DNA from: an uncultured Burkholderiales bacterium
GTDB lineage: Bacteria > Pseudomonadota > Gammaproteobacteria > Burkholderiales > Burkholderiaceae_C
Reading direction: 5' to 3'
Length of the DNA stretch: 42,286 nucleotides
Assembly (NCBI GenBank): GCA_903933115.1
Contig: CAIZIT010000007.1
Location: forward strand, 1-42,286
Numbering within the stretch: the first letter of the stretch is position 1; each line of letters starts with the position of its first letter. Made by a program: the position numbers and the translations under genes. Below the pieces are notes generated by a model, which was given only the letters and a program-made list of their open reading frames with translations, did no database searches and was not told where the DNA came from. Shown piece after piece: positions 1 through 8,066 of the stretch.

Positions 1-453
1 ATTGGCTTGGCTGCTGGAGAGAGATGCCAATTGCGAAGCGCTCAAGGCTTGCAATTGAGTTGTATTGAACAAAGCGAGTTGGTTGGGACTCAATTGAGAA
101 AAATTCGCGCTCGGGATTTGCTTAATTTCGTTGGTGTTCAAGGCTTGAATCATGGCATTGGTGAAAGCTGCAAATGCGCTCGCTTGGAAGTAAGCAAATT
201 GCGAGTCGTTGAACAATGCGATTTGGTTGGGGCTCAGGCTTGAGGTTTGAGTGGGCGTTAGGGCCGCAATTTGAGCGTTGGTGAGTGCTTTGATTTGCGT
301 GCCATTTAAAAAAACGAGCTGATAGGGGCTCAATTGAGCGACCACTGCTGTGGGCAGCAAAGGAATTTGAGCGGCTGTGATTTGAACCAATTGTTGAATC
401 GATACGCTGCTCCACTGGGAGGGAGTCATTAGGCGAATTTGCTCGTCGCTCAA
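1..453 (-). repeat. Octapeptide-coding tandem repeat in the adhesin
   Basis: Read on the minus strand, codons from 453 to the left edge fall into about 19 consecutive 8-residue units without insertions. The consensus is hydrophobic-(S/T)-x-x-Q-hydrophobic-x-x, for example LTNAQIAA, LSPNQIAL, LSASQLAS and ITAAQIPL. The DNA units are 24 bp but diverged, so the repeat shows at protein level rather than as identical DNA. The array continues beyond the window. Confidence 0.85.
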
Positions 454-3400
454 TGCGGGGTCAGGTGGCGGGGTGTAAGGAGCAGGTGGTGGGCTGGGTA
501 AGCCCACAATGTTGACGGTGGTGCCTGTACTGGTGACAGTACCTGAAAAACTATTTCCCGATTGGGTCAATGTGATGTTGCCCGTGCCTGCGTTGATGAC
601 GGCGTTACCATGAACGCTCAATGCATGGGTTTGGGTGATGTTGCCGCCTGAGCTGTTCATGGACAAATCAGCGCCAACAGCGGTTGAGTCTAAATTGATA
701 GCTCCAAGGCTTTGGATGTTCAAGTTTGCGCTGGTGTTGACTGTGCCTAGGTTCAAGGAGGAGCCGTTGGTAAGAGATACGGTTGAGCCATTCAAGCTCG
801 TGATGCCTTGAAAGTTGTTCATCGCATTGCTCAGATCAATGGCAGCGGGTGCATTTGAATTGACGGCCGTGAAGCTGGCGCTTGAGAGTGCGGTGATGGG
901 ACTGTTTTGTACGATATCGCCTGCGCTGGTGGAGACAGAAAAGGCACCCGTGGAATTGATATTGCCCAGGGCGACGTTACCTGTACTGGATGCGATCGTT
1001 GTTGAGCCTGCAACACTCAAACTACCTGCGGCCGTTTGAGTGAACCCTTGATTGACCCAAAAGTTTCCATTGAGATTTAAGGTGCCGCCAGATTGCTGAA
1101 CCTTTGAAAGATGGAGTCCACCAGTGTCAATGTTCAAAGTTCCTGAAGTTTGTGTCAAGCTACCCAATCCGGTCAAACTGTTGATCTGAACAACACCAGC
1201 CTCAGCCGGGGCAACAATCGTATTGCCGAATGTAGCTGTCTTGTTGGCAGGTAGGATCACGTCTGCGACGTTGGATAAGTCTGGCACAGCACCGCCACTC
1301 CAATTGCTGGGGTCGAACCAATTGCCTGTGGAGCCGCCCGTCCACGTGACGCTGCCAAGGCGATTGATGGTGATGTTGGATGTTTGAAAGTTGGCCAAGG
1401 TGTAGTTGCTGGCCAATCCCGTCCCGTTGCCCAAGACCAATGCATTGAGTGAGTTCCAGCTTGTTGCGCCGCCCACATTTTTGCTGTTTGCTGTGGCTGA
1501 ACCACTGACCACAGTGAGGGTTTCACCGTTGACCCCCGTTGCGCTCAAGGTGCCACTAGCAAAAGTGGCAGTGCCGTCATAAGTTTTAACGCCAGACAAG
1601 CTGATGGGGGCCAGAGAGATGGTGTAATTCACAGGTGAGGTGGCGGCAAGAAAATTGTAATTCTTCGCGCTCAAGCCCGTGTTATAGGACAAACTGTAGT
1701 TGCCTGCATTGGAGGTGGAGCTGGGTGCGTTGTTGAATGAAGGGCTAGCGCTTAATCCGACCATGCTGGCATCAGTGCTCAAGATGCCTGTACCACCCCA
1801 GTTGGCTGCTGTGTTAAAACCATAGCTCACAACAGGGTTGGAGCCATACGGTGAGCTTTGATTGGCATTGGCTTTGACGTAGAGATTGGCTTTGGTGACC
1901 GTCAGGTTCGAGCTGTCAAAGACCAATTTGTAAGCGTTGGTTTGTCCAGAGATGGTACCCAAAGCTGCATAGGGATAAGTGCCGACACTGCCACCTGTGG
2001 TGTAGCTGGTGTTGATGGAAGCAGGGGTGAAGCTGACCGATGCTGAGGTATCGGGGCCGATCAGGCCCACCAAGCTGTAAGTCACAGCGGGAAAGGCTGA
2101 GCCAAACCCGACGCTTGCAGCAGAGGGCTCAACCAGCAAAAGACGTGTGGCGAAGGTGCTGGTGGGCCCAGCGCTGGACATGGTCCAGTTGTTCACAAAA
2201 TCCCACCCCACATAATTGGCTTGTTGGGTGGCGGCCAAGGCACTCAATTGACTGCTTTGCGTCAAAACACCTGAGCCAATGGCTGCGCCAACGACCCCTG
2301 CAGGGGTGGAAAAAGTTGCGCCAGCATTGTTTGAGATTTGACCTGAAGCGTAAGAGTTGGTGACGGTGCCCGAGCTGCTTGCGATGTCACCAATGAGAGA
2401 GCCCGCATTTGCAGCAAGAGGAGCGATGACATTGCCGCTCGCATAATCGTTGTTGAGCGTTCCACTCACCCCCGTGTTGACGATCGTTCTTCCCACCAAG
2501 CCGCCTGCACTGGCGGGATAGATAAGGATTCCAGTGCTGATGCTTTGCAGTGTGACCAGGGCAGAGCTGTAAGCATTGGAAATGGTCGAGGCACTTGCAC
2601 CAGCTAGGCCTCCGATGTTGTAAGTGTGAACTGCGCTCACACTGCCGCTCACACTGACGTTGGACAGACTGCTTGAATGTACCGATGTACCTATGAGCCC
2701 GCCTACATTGAACTTGATGGTGGCATCATTGGAGCCGTTGAACTGGATGGTTTCATTCACGAGTCCAAAATTTCGGATAAAACCTTTGTCGGCTAGCGTA
2801 GCAACAAAACCAACATTGGCCAAAGAGCTTGGCGTCAAGTTGGGCGTGGTGACAATGGAGAGGTTCGATACCGTATGTCCAAGTCCATCCAATTGAATGG
2901 CTGAGGTCTGGGCAAAAAATGAATTGGCGACTGTTTTATAGTATCCGATCGGTACAAATCCTGTGATGAACGTAAATGCATCACCTGACCAATTGTTGGA
3001 AGGTGCCGCATCGATGTTCACGCCCAAAACAAAGTTTCTTTGCGAGGGGTTGGAGACCATGAAGTTGGAGCTCAAACCTTGAAGCGTCATGGTCGAGGGC
3101 AAAGTGGTTGCATCTGTTCGCGCCCCCAAGTCCGTGATCACCACCCACGACGTGGTGGTGGAGTTGTCTTTGGTGAAAAAATTCGCACCTGCATTGCCAA
3201 TGTAAACAGGCGCATTCACGGCGTAAGTGGCGCTCAATTGCAATTGAGCAGTGTTTAAGGCATTGGCAATGGTGTTGCTTGCCATGTTGTAATTTGCGGC
3301 AATGGGCTGATTGATGAAGATCTTGTTGCTGGCCGATAAATTGAGCAAATGATTGGTGTAAATGATGGGGTCTGTGATGGTGATGTTGCCCGTACCTGTG

Positions 3401-5361
3401 TAAGAGCTGGCCGCAACAGTTGGAGAGTTGCTGATGGTGACATCCAAATTGCTTGGCGCGGTCACGGTCACATTGCCCGAGTTGAGCCATTTTTGCAAGT
3501 CCAAGGCGTTGACATTTGATTTGTTCAACAAACTCAATGTGCCGGAATTCAAGAGGGTGCTGTCTGCAGTAAGTGCTCCGCTGCCACTCAGCGCCAGAGT
3601 GCCTGAGGTGATGGTGGTGGAGCCGGTGTAGAGATTGTTGGCCGTTAAGGCCAAAGTATGACCAGGCATGTTGACTGCGACATTGCCTGTTCCGGTGATG
3701 GTGCCATTCCAAACCGAGTTGGCGCCTGCATTGAAGACCAGGGATGAGCCATTGGTCAAGTTCGTCGTGACCAAAGCGCTGCTGATGACTTGGTTGGCTG
3801 CACTGAGGGTCAGGGTGCTGCCTGACGAAATGGTGAATGAGCTGGCCAAGGTGATGTTGCCTGAGCTTGTGCCCTGTGTTTGGTCGTTGGTGGTGCTGAT
3901 GGTGATGTTGTTTTGTGCGAGCAAGTTCAAAAGCGTTGCAGATGTGATGTGAGTCGTGTTGACGCCAGAACTTGGTTTCAAGGTGGAGTTGGCGTTGATG
4001 AATCCAGCATCACTGGAGTCATCAATGACGACATCAGCGGGATCTAAAAGCCACTGCCCTCGCACTCCGTTTGCAGCATCGGTATTGATCTTCGCGTTTT
4101 GCAAGTAGAGTTTTGACGCGGAGGTCTCCACTCGACCGCCATTTCCACCTTGGGGTCCTCCTTGAGCTTGGACCATTCCTTGAATGGAGGCGACGCTGTC
4201 GGGGTCAAGGACGTTGCTGCGCAGCACCACTGTGCCGCCTGGACCCGACTGGGTCGCGCTTGCATCGATCAAAGCACCCATTTCCATGGAGACAGAAGTG
4301 GCGGGCTTGATGCTGCCTTGGCCCATCCAATCGCTACCGATCAACACGGATCCTCCGCCTGTTGGTCCTGTCGCAACAACGGTGCTGCTTTTGGTGAGCG
4401 TGATTTGGTCGGCCTCTAGAGTGATTTTTCCACCAGAAGCCTTGATGCTGCTGGCCTCAAGGGCACCTGAGTTGTTGATGACCCCTGAGCTCAGGCGGTT
4501 CAAGCCCATGGCTGACAAAATGATCTGGCCATCAGGTGCTCGAACAGCTTGTGCGTTGTTGATGAGTGAGTTCACCGCGCTGGGTGTGGTGGTGATGCCC
4601 GCCAAGCTTTTGTTGCCATCAAAATTCAAGGTGATGTATTCACCTGAAGCCATCACGACAGTCCCCATTTTGGCCACAATCACACCACTGTTCCTCACCT
4701 CAGGCGCTAAAAGTGCCACATACCCTTTAAGTGCCGAGGAAATGCTTGCTTCATTGATGATTTTTCCAGTGGCGCCTTGACGCTGAAAATTCATCCGCTC
4801 GGCCATGAAATCGTCATCTGTAATCGCATGCGTGGTTGCCGTCAAAGACCCCACGTCAACAGAGGCACTTGGTGAAAAATAGACGCCATTGGGATTGCTT
4901 AAAAAGACTTGTCCATTGGACTTGATTTGTCCAAAAATTTGACTGGCATTGTTGTCCAGCACTCTGTTCAAAACAGCTGCGCTGCTGCTCGGTTGAACAA
5001 AGGTCACACTTGCATTTTGTCCTACGTTAAAGCTTGACCAATTGATCACGGCTTGGTTAGACGTTTGAAAGATGGTCATCTGTGATGACACTGTATTTTG
5101 GGCTTGTGAAATGTTGGCTGTGCCCTTGATGACCGAGCCCATGGTGGGCAACTGTTGACTCGCAGGCAAGATGGGTGTTTGAGCCCATGTGCTGTTAAGC
5201 GTCAGCATTTGAAGACCTAAGCATGCAAATACGGTGGGTCTGAAGCTTGATGAAAATGAGCGCTCAGGGTGTTGATAGATGGATTGAATGCATTGAGTCA
5301 AAGGTGATTTTTTTGAAAAAAAATGCACGCGCCTCTTGAATCTCAAATTCCAAACGTTCAT
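1..5361 (-). CDS. Giant two-partner-secretion adhesin (TpsA/FhaB-like), C-terminus beyond the window
   Basis: One frame stays open from an ATG at 5361 to the left edge (about 1,787 codons); I checked it for stops line by line. The start gives an N-terminus beginning MNVWNLRFKRR and a long signal region ending TWAQ near residue 61. A filamentous-haemagglutinin N-terminal (TPS) domain follows at about residues 70-190, with VINWSSFNVG, VLNRV and the hallmark NPNG at 156-159. Long beta-helix-like repeats come next, GLUG-like segments at about 820-1030, an MBG/YDG-type region at about 1145-1290 (LSGVKTYDGTATF), a Pro-rich linker near 1620-1636, and an octapeptide repeat domain from 1637 onward. 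Such proteins are exported across the outer membrane by a TpsB (FhaC/ShlB) porin; none lies in this window. The family is clear, the ligand unknown. A GTG one codon upstream is an alternative start. Confidence 0.9.
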   Translation of the reverse strand, partial: MNVWNLRFKRRVHFFSKKSPLTQCIQSIYQHPERSFSSSFRPTVFACLGLQMLTLNSTWAQTPILPASQQLPTMGSVIKGTANISQAQNTVSSQMTIFQTSNQAVINWSSFNVGQNASVTFVQPSSSAAVLNRVLDNNASQIFGQIKSNGQVFLSNPNGVYFSPSASVDVGSLTATTHAITDDDFMAERMNFQRQGATGKIINEASISSALKGYVALLAPEVRNSGVIVAKMGTVVMASGEYITLNFDGNKSLAGITTTPSAVNSLINNAQAVRAPDGQIILSAMGLNRLSSGVINNSGALEASSIKASGGKITLEADQITLTKSSTVVATGPTGGGSVLIGSDWMGQGSIKPATSVSMEMGALIDASATQSGPGGTVVLRSNVLDPDSVASIQGMVQAQGGPQGGNGGRVETSASKLYLQNAKINTDAANGVRGQWLLDPADVVIDDSSDAGFINANSTLKPSSGVNTTHITSATLLNLLAQNNITISTTNDQTQGTSSGNITLASSFTISSGSTLTLSAANQVISSALVTTNLTNGSSLVFNAGANSVWNGTITGTGNVAVNMPGHTLALTANNLYTGSTTITSGTLALSGSGALTADSTLLNSGTLSLLNKSNVNALDLQKWLNSGNVTVTAPSNLDVTISNSPTVAASSYTGTGNITITDPIIYTNHLLNLSASNKIFINQPIAANYNMASNTIANALNTAQLQLSATYAVNAPVYIGNAGANFFTKDNSTTTSWVVITDLGARTDATTLPSTMTLQGLSSNFMVSNPSQRNFVLGVNIDAAPSNNWSGDAFTFITGFVPIGYYKTVANSFFAQTSAIQLDGLGHTVSNLSIVTTPNLTPSSLANVGFVATLADKGFIRNFGLVNETIQFNGSNDATIKFNVGGLIGTSVHSSSLSNVSVSGSVSAVHTYNIGGLAGASASTISNAYSSALVTLQSISTGILIYPASAGGLVGRTIVNTGVSGTLNNDYASGNVIAPLAANAGSLIGDIASSSGTVTNSYASGQISNNAGATFSTPAGVVGAAIGSGVLTQSSQLSALAATQQANYVGWDFVNNWTMSSAGPTSTFATRLLLVEPSAASVGFGSAFPAVTYSLVGLIGPDTSASVSFTPASINTSYTTGGSVGTYPYAALGTISGQTNAYKLVFDSSNLTVTKANLYVKANANQSSPYGSNPVVSYGFNTAANWGGTGILSTDASMVGLSASPSFNNAPSSTSNAGNYSLSYNTGLSAKNYNFLAATSPVNYTISLAPISLSGVKTYDGTATFASGTLSATGVNGETLTVVSGSATANSKNVGGATSWNSLNALVLGNGTGLASNYTLANFQTSNITINRLGSVTWTGGSTGNWFDPSNWSGGAVPDLSNVADVILPANKTATFGNTIVAPAEAGVVQINSLTGLGSLTQTSGTLNIDTGGLHLSKVQQSGGTLNLNGNFWVNQGFTQTAAGSLSVAGSTTIASSTGNVALGNINSTGAFSVSTSAGDIVQNSPITALSSASFTAVNSNAPAAIDLSNAMNNFQGITSLNGSTVSLTNGSSLNLGTVNTSANLNIQSLGAINLDSTAVGADLSMNSSGGNITQTHALSVHGNAVINAGTGNITLTQSGNSFSGTVTSTGTTVNIVGLPSPPPAPYTPPPDPALSDEQIRLMTPSQWSSVSIQQLVQITAAQIPLLPTAVVAQLSPYQLVFLNGTQIKALTNAQIAALTPTQTSSLSPNQIALFNDSQFAYFQASAFAAFTNAMIQALNTNEIKQIPSANFSQLSPNQLALFNTTQLQALSASQLASLSSSQAN

Positions 5362-5515
5362 CACTGGCTTTCTTTGTCTTTTGCCCTTGGGGTGAGGGCC
5401 AGGCTTTGATGGGTCCTCTGATCTTTTGCACTTGCGTTTTTGTCACCAAAAGCGACAGACAAGCAGATCAAATTCAGTTTATGTATTCAAAAGTATAAAT
5501 TGATATACCCTAAAT

Positions 5516-5544
5516 TGTATATTTTATGTAAAAAAGAATATCAA
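5516..5544 (-). promoter_or_regulatory. Sigma-70-like promoter for the adhesin
   Basis: On the minus strand TTGATA (5544-5539) is followed by a 17-base AT-rich spacer and TATACA (5521-5516). Transcription would start near 5508, leaving a leader of about 150 nt before the adhesin ATG at 5361. Inferred from consensus match only. Confidence 0.5.
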
Positions 5545-5870
5545 AGTAAACAAAAAAAAGCACGGAATGATTTCCTGATGCCTTTTTTGGCATGCCAATG
5601 TGGGTGCGCAGACCGTGGGATCGATGGTTGGACCAGGCGAGCGGAGTGTTCCAACAGCTGATTTTTTGATGCCGCATGGCTTGCCCACCAGCAGCCTGCT
5701 TGCGCAGTTGATCGATGGCTATCAAGTGAATCGCCAAGTGGTAACAGGAGCTGGTTTCTATTTGGCCGTTCAATGGTCTTCATCCAAACGGTGGAACAGA
5801 GAAAAAGCAGGGATCTAAAGCCTACTTTAGAGCCCTTGCCTAGGATTTGACCCTAAAACGATCAAGGGTA

Positions 5871-5899
5871 TTGACTCGATGAAAATTTATATATACTTA
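5871..5899 (+). promoter_or_regulatory. Promoter candidate for the small lipoprotein gene
   Basis: TTGACT (5871-5876) is followed at 15 bases by TATACT (5892-5897), or at 17 bases by TACTTA (5894-5899), in a very AT-rich stretch. The downstream open frame begins about 30-45 bases later. The match is reasonable but the spacing choice is ambiguous. Confidence 0.4.
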
Positions 5900-5933
5900 T
5901 GACAATAATTTTGATATCAATATAAATTGAAGT

Positions 5934-6371
5934 ATTTTTTATTTTTTGTTACTTGCCATGCTCGTGTCGTGCTCCAAGGATAAAGCCAGCGCATTGCTGA
6001 CACTTGAAAAGCCTTATGACAAACTCCTAGCTTATGGCAGTTTAAAAATCTCCAAAACAAGCTCACCCTTGACGATTGAGGCCAACATCAGCAATTTGAA
6101 GTCCACCTACAACTACTTGCTCATGATCAGTTCAAACGGTTCATGCGACAACATCCAAACCAGCAAGCTACAAGTCGCATACGAATTCAAAATAGCCCAG
6201 TCCAGTATTTCTGGAGCCCTTTTTGCCTTCAATACATTGCCCCAAGATCAATTCAAGACCTACGAGCAACTGGTGGGCAAGCAATTGCTGGTTTTGAATC
6301 CATTGATACAAAGCCAAGACAACACAGGTGGCGGTGTTGAGGTTTGCTTTGAGTTTCCGTCCCAGTCGTAA
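5934..6371 (+). CDS. Putative small lipoprotein; start uncertain, possibly frameshifted at a poly-T tract
   Basis: The frame open from 5931 encodes a hydrophobic run LLLAMLVSC followed by SKDKASALL, which reads as a lipobox (LVSC) with the lipidated Cys about 10 residues after a TTG at 5946. No in-frame ATG lies upstream after the TGA at 5928-5930, and no positively charged n-region is present in this frame. A TTG at 5927 in another frame starts MKYF and would join the lipobox frame perfectly if one T were missing from either T6 run (5935-5940 or 5942-5947). The mature part, about 130 residues, is soluble-looking with two Cys (SNGSCDN and VEVCFEF) and matches no family I recognise. The reported start is the first hydrophobic codon, not a confirmed initiation codon. 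Confidence 0.5.
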   Translation: MFYFLLLAMLVSCSKDKASALLTLEKPYDKLLAYGSLKISKTSSPLTIEANISNLKSTYNYLLMISSNGSCDNIQTSKLQVAYEFKIAQSSISGALFAFNTLPQDQFKTYEQLVGKQLLVLNPLIQSQDNTGGGVEVCFEFPSQS

Positions 6372-6457
6372 AAGTCACCTCAAGCTTGGGTGCAAACTTG
6401 ATCGGTTGATAGGTTGGAGATCATGTCGAGTCCTTATTCACTTTCACAGTCATCTTT

Positions 6458-6982
6458 TTACAACTTTTGAGTGCTGATGCCCGCTTTTTTGTACAAGTCT
6501 TCAATATGTTTTTTGACCTCCTCTGGTGTGGAGTCGTTGGCGGGTCGATGGGCGAGCCCTATTTTTTCTCTTGCATAAATGGCCATTTCCTCGTCCTGAT
6601 CTGATGTGCCTCCACTGATGCCATAAGCACCCACCATTTCGTCACCCATGAAAATGGGGGCACAACCACCTGAGACCACCACTTTGCCGCCCGTGAAAAT
6701 TGAGGCATTGATCAACATTTGGGGGTTTCTTTCTTTGAACCATTGTTGAATGGTCAAACCATCTGGAAACCTGGGGCTCATGGAGCGAAACGCAGCAACG
6801 GTAAAGGCCTTGCTTTGAGCGATATCCGGTGTGATGAATCCCGCATCGTCCATTCTCTCCAATGCCAAAAGATGGCCTTCGGCATTGACCAAAGCAATGG
6901 CAACGGGGACTTGCATCTCAAGTGCTTTTTCAGTGACCGCTTGAATGAATGCTCTGCAATGAGTGATTTTTAATTTAGACAT
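6458..6982 (-). CDS. GlcG/HbpS-like (DUF336) heme-binding-fold protein
   Basis: This 174-residue protein carries the GlcG/PduO-C/HbpS fold signature: AIALVNAEGHLLALERMDDA near the N-terminus and GGCAPIFMGDEMVGAYGISGG followed by a DQDEEMA segment toward the C-terminus. I take ATG 6982 (MSKLKITHC), which has a purine-rich stretch just upstream. A start at 7036 would add 18 unusual residues and leave three bases to the divergent gene. Family members bind heme or small metabolites, or accompany glycolate and aromatic-acid catabolism genes; the exact role here is unknown. It lies head-to-head with a Bug-type solute receptor, so both may serve uptake or use of one organic acid. No signal peptide is visible. 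Confidence 0.8.
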   Translation of the reverse strand: MSKLKITHCRAFIQAVTEKALEMQVPVAIALVNAEGHLLALERMDDAGFITPDIAQSKAFTVAAFRSMSPRFPDGLTIQQWFKERNPQMLINASIFTGGKVVVSGGCAPIFMGDEMVGAYGISGGTSDQDEEMAIYAREKIGLAHRPANDSTPEEVKKHIEDLYKKAGISTQKL

Positions 6983-7039
6983 GTACTCTTGAGTTTGGTG
7001 TGATAATGAAAGAATATTTTCACCTAAATTGAGCACAAA

Positions 7040-8029
7040 ATGAGCAATGGTTCAAATAAATCCAGTTCGATCTTGATGTTGATCTTTTGGATTTTTTTCT
7101 CATTTTCAACTTATACAAGCGCAGCAGATTTGACTTTCCCCAACAAGCCCATCAAGTTGGTGGTGGGTTTCCCAAGTGGAAGCTCTGCGGATGTAACGGC
7201 AAGAATTGTCGCCAAGAAACTGGGTGAGGTTTTCTCCCAGTCCGTGATTGTGGACAATCGCCCTGGAGCGAGCAGCAATATCGCGACAGAAGGTGTGGTG
7301 AGGGCTCAACCCGATGGCTATACGCTTCTTGTGGGGTCTGTGGCCAACACCATCAATTCAGGAATGGGCAAAAGCTTGCCCTTTAATTTCTCCACAGATC
7401 TTGCCCCCGTTGCTTTGATCACGAGTTTGCCCAATATTTTGGTTGTTCACCCCTCCCTTGGCGTCTCAAGCGTCCAAGAGCTGATCGCCATGGCGAAAGC
7501 CAAACCCAATTTTTTGAATTACGCCTCATCAGGAAATGGAACTTCTCCTCATCTCTCTGGGGAGCTGTTCAATTTGATGGCCAACGTCAAGATGGTCCAT
7601 GTGCCTTACAAGGGCAGTTCTCAAGCAATTTCTGATGTCTTATCGGGTTTGGTGCCAGTGATGTTCTCACCTGCCTCAACTGCTATTGCACACATCAACA
7701 GTGGCACCCTTAAAGCTTTAGCGGTCACGAGTGCTCAGCGCAGTGCTGTTGTGCCCAAGATCTTGACCGTCAACGAGTCGGGATTGGCGGGTTATGAAAC
7801 ATCTGTATGGTTTTGTTTATTGGCACCTGCACAAACACCAAAAGACATCCTGGAGAAGTTAAACACCGGTGTGAACCAGGCACTTCAATCCACAGAGGTC
7901 AAAAGCCAGCTCCTGTCTCAAGGCATTGATGTCCTTGGTGGAACGAGAGAGGACTTGGCCAGATACATTCAAGCCGACACAGAAAAGTGGGAAAAGCTCA
8001 TCAAACTCTCTGGTGCAAAGATGGATTGA
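7040..8029 (+). CDS. Bug (TctC-family) periplasmic solute receptor
   Basis: The protein has 329 residues. Residues 1-28 form a signal peptide (hydrophobic ILMLIFWIFFSFS, cleavage after TSA). The mature start DLTFPNKPIKLVVGFPSG is diagnostic of the Bug family, followed by the conserved VDNRPGASSNIA and PDGYTLL segments. Such proteins capture carboxylates or other small organics in the periplasm, sometimes for a TctAB membrane permease. No tctA or tctB is nearby, as is usual for the many orphan Bug genes of Burkholderiales. The ligand cannot be read from sequence. The gene is divergent from the DUF336 gene with 57 bases between starts, suggesting shared control. Confidence 0.93.
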   Translation: MSNGSNKSSSILMLIFWIFFSFSTYTSAADLTFPNKPIKLVVGFPSGSSADVTARIVAKKLGEVFSQSVIVDNRPGASSNIATEGVVRAQPDGYTLLVGSVANTINSGMGKSLPFNFSTDLAPVALITSLPNILVVHPSLGVSSVQELIAMAKAKPNFLNYASSGNGTSPHLSGELFNLMANVKMVHVPYKGSSQAISDVLSGLVPVMFSPASTAIAHINSGTLKALAVTSAQRSAVVPKILTVNESGLAGYETSVWFCLLAPAQTPKDILEKLNTGVNQALQSTEVKSQLLSQGIDVLGGTREDLARYIQADTEKWEKLIKLSGAKMD

Positions 8030-8042
8030 GCGTTGAGCAGAG

Positions 8043-8066
8043 AAATTTCAGTTGAAATTTTTCTTT
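8043..8066 (+). terminator. Hairpin terminator between convergent genes
   Basis: AAATTTCA and TGAAATTT form a perfect 8-bp stem around a GT centre (8043-8060), followed by TTCTTT. It sits 13 bases after the Bug receptor stop and overlaps the last codons of the convergent phosphatase. An AT-only stem is weak, so efficiency is uncertain. Confidence 0.55.

Larger units (their letters stand above)
5362..5930. other. AT-rich intergenic region upstream of the adhesin
   Basis: This is about 570 bases with no convincing gene. The 5440-5570 part is strongly AT-rich and holds a good minus-strand promoter for the adhesin. A short open frame at 5579-5818 (plus) ends in LAVQWSSSKRWNREKAGI, but it has no ribosome-binding site or recognisable family; it may be a decayed gene end or chance. 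A small hairpin-forming sequence (TGCC-TTTTTT-GGCA) lies at about 5579-5592. A plus-strand promoter candidate lies at 5871-5899. Confidence 0.6.

Noticed and set aside
2981-3712. A 243-residue minus-strand open frame rich in His and Gln
   Set aside because: It lies inside the adhesin in another frame; its odd composition is the shadow of Thr/Asn/Ser-rich repeat coding.
4184-4780. A 198-residue plus-strand open frame
   Set aside because: Antisense to the open adhesin frame, with no ribosome-binding site or family; produced by low stop density opposite the repeats.
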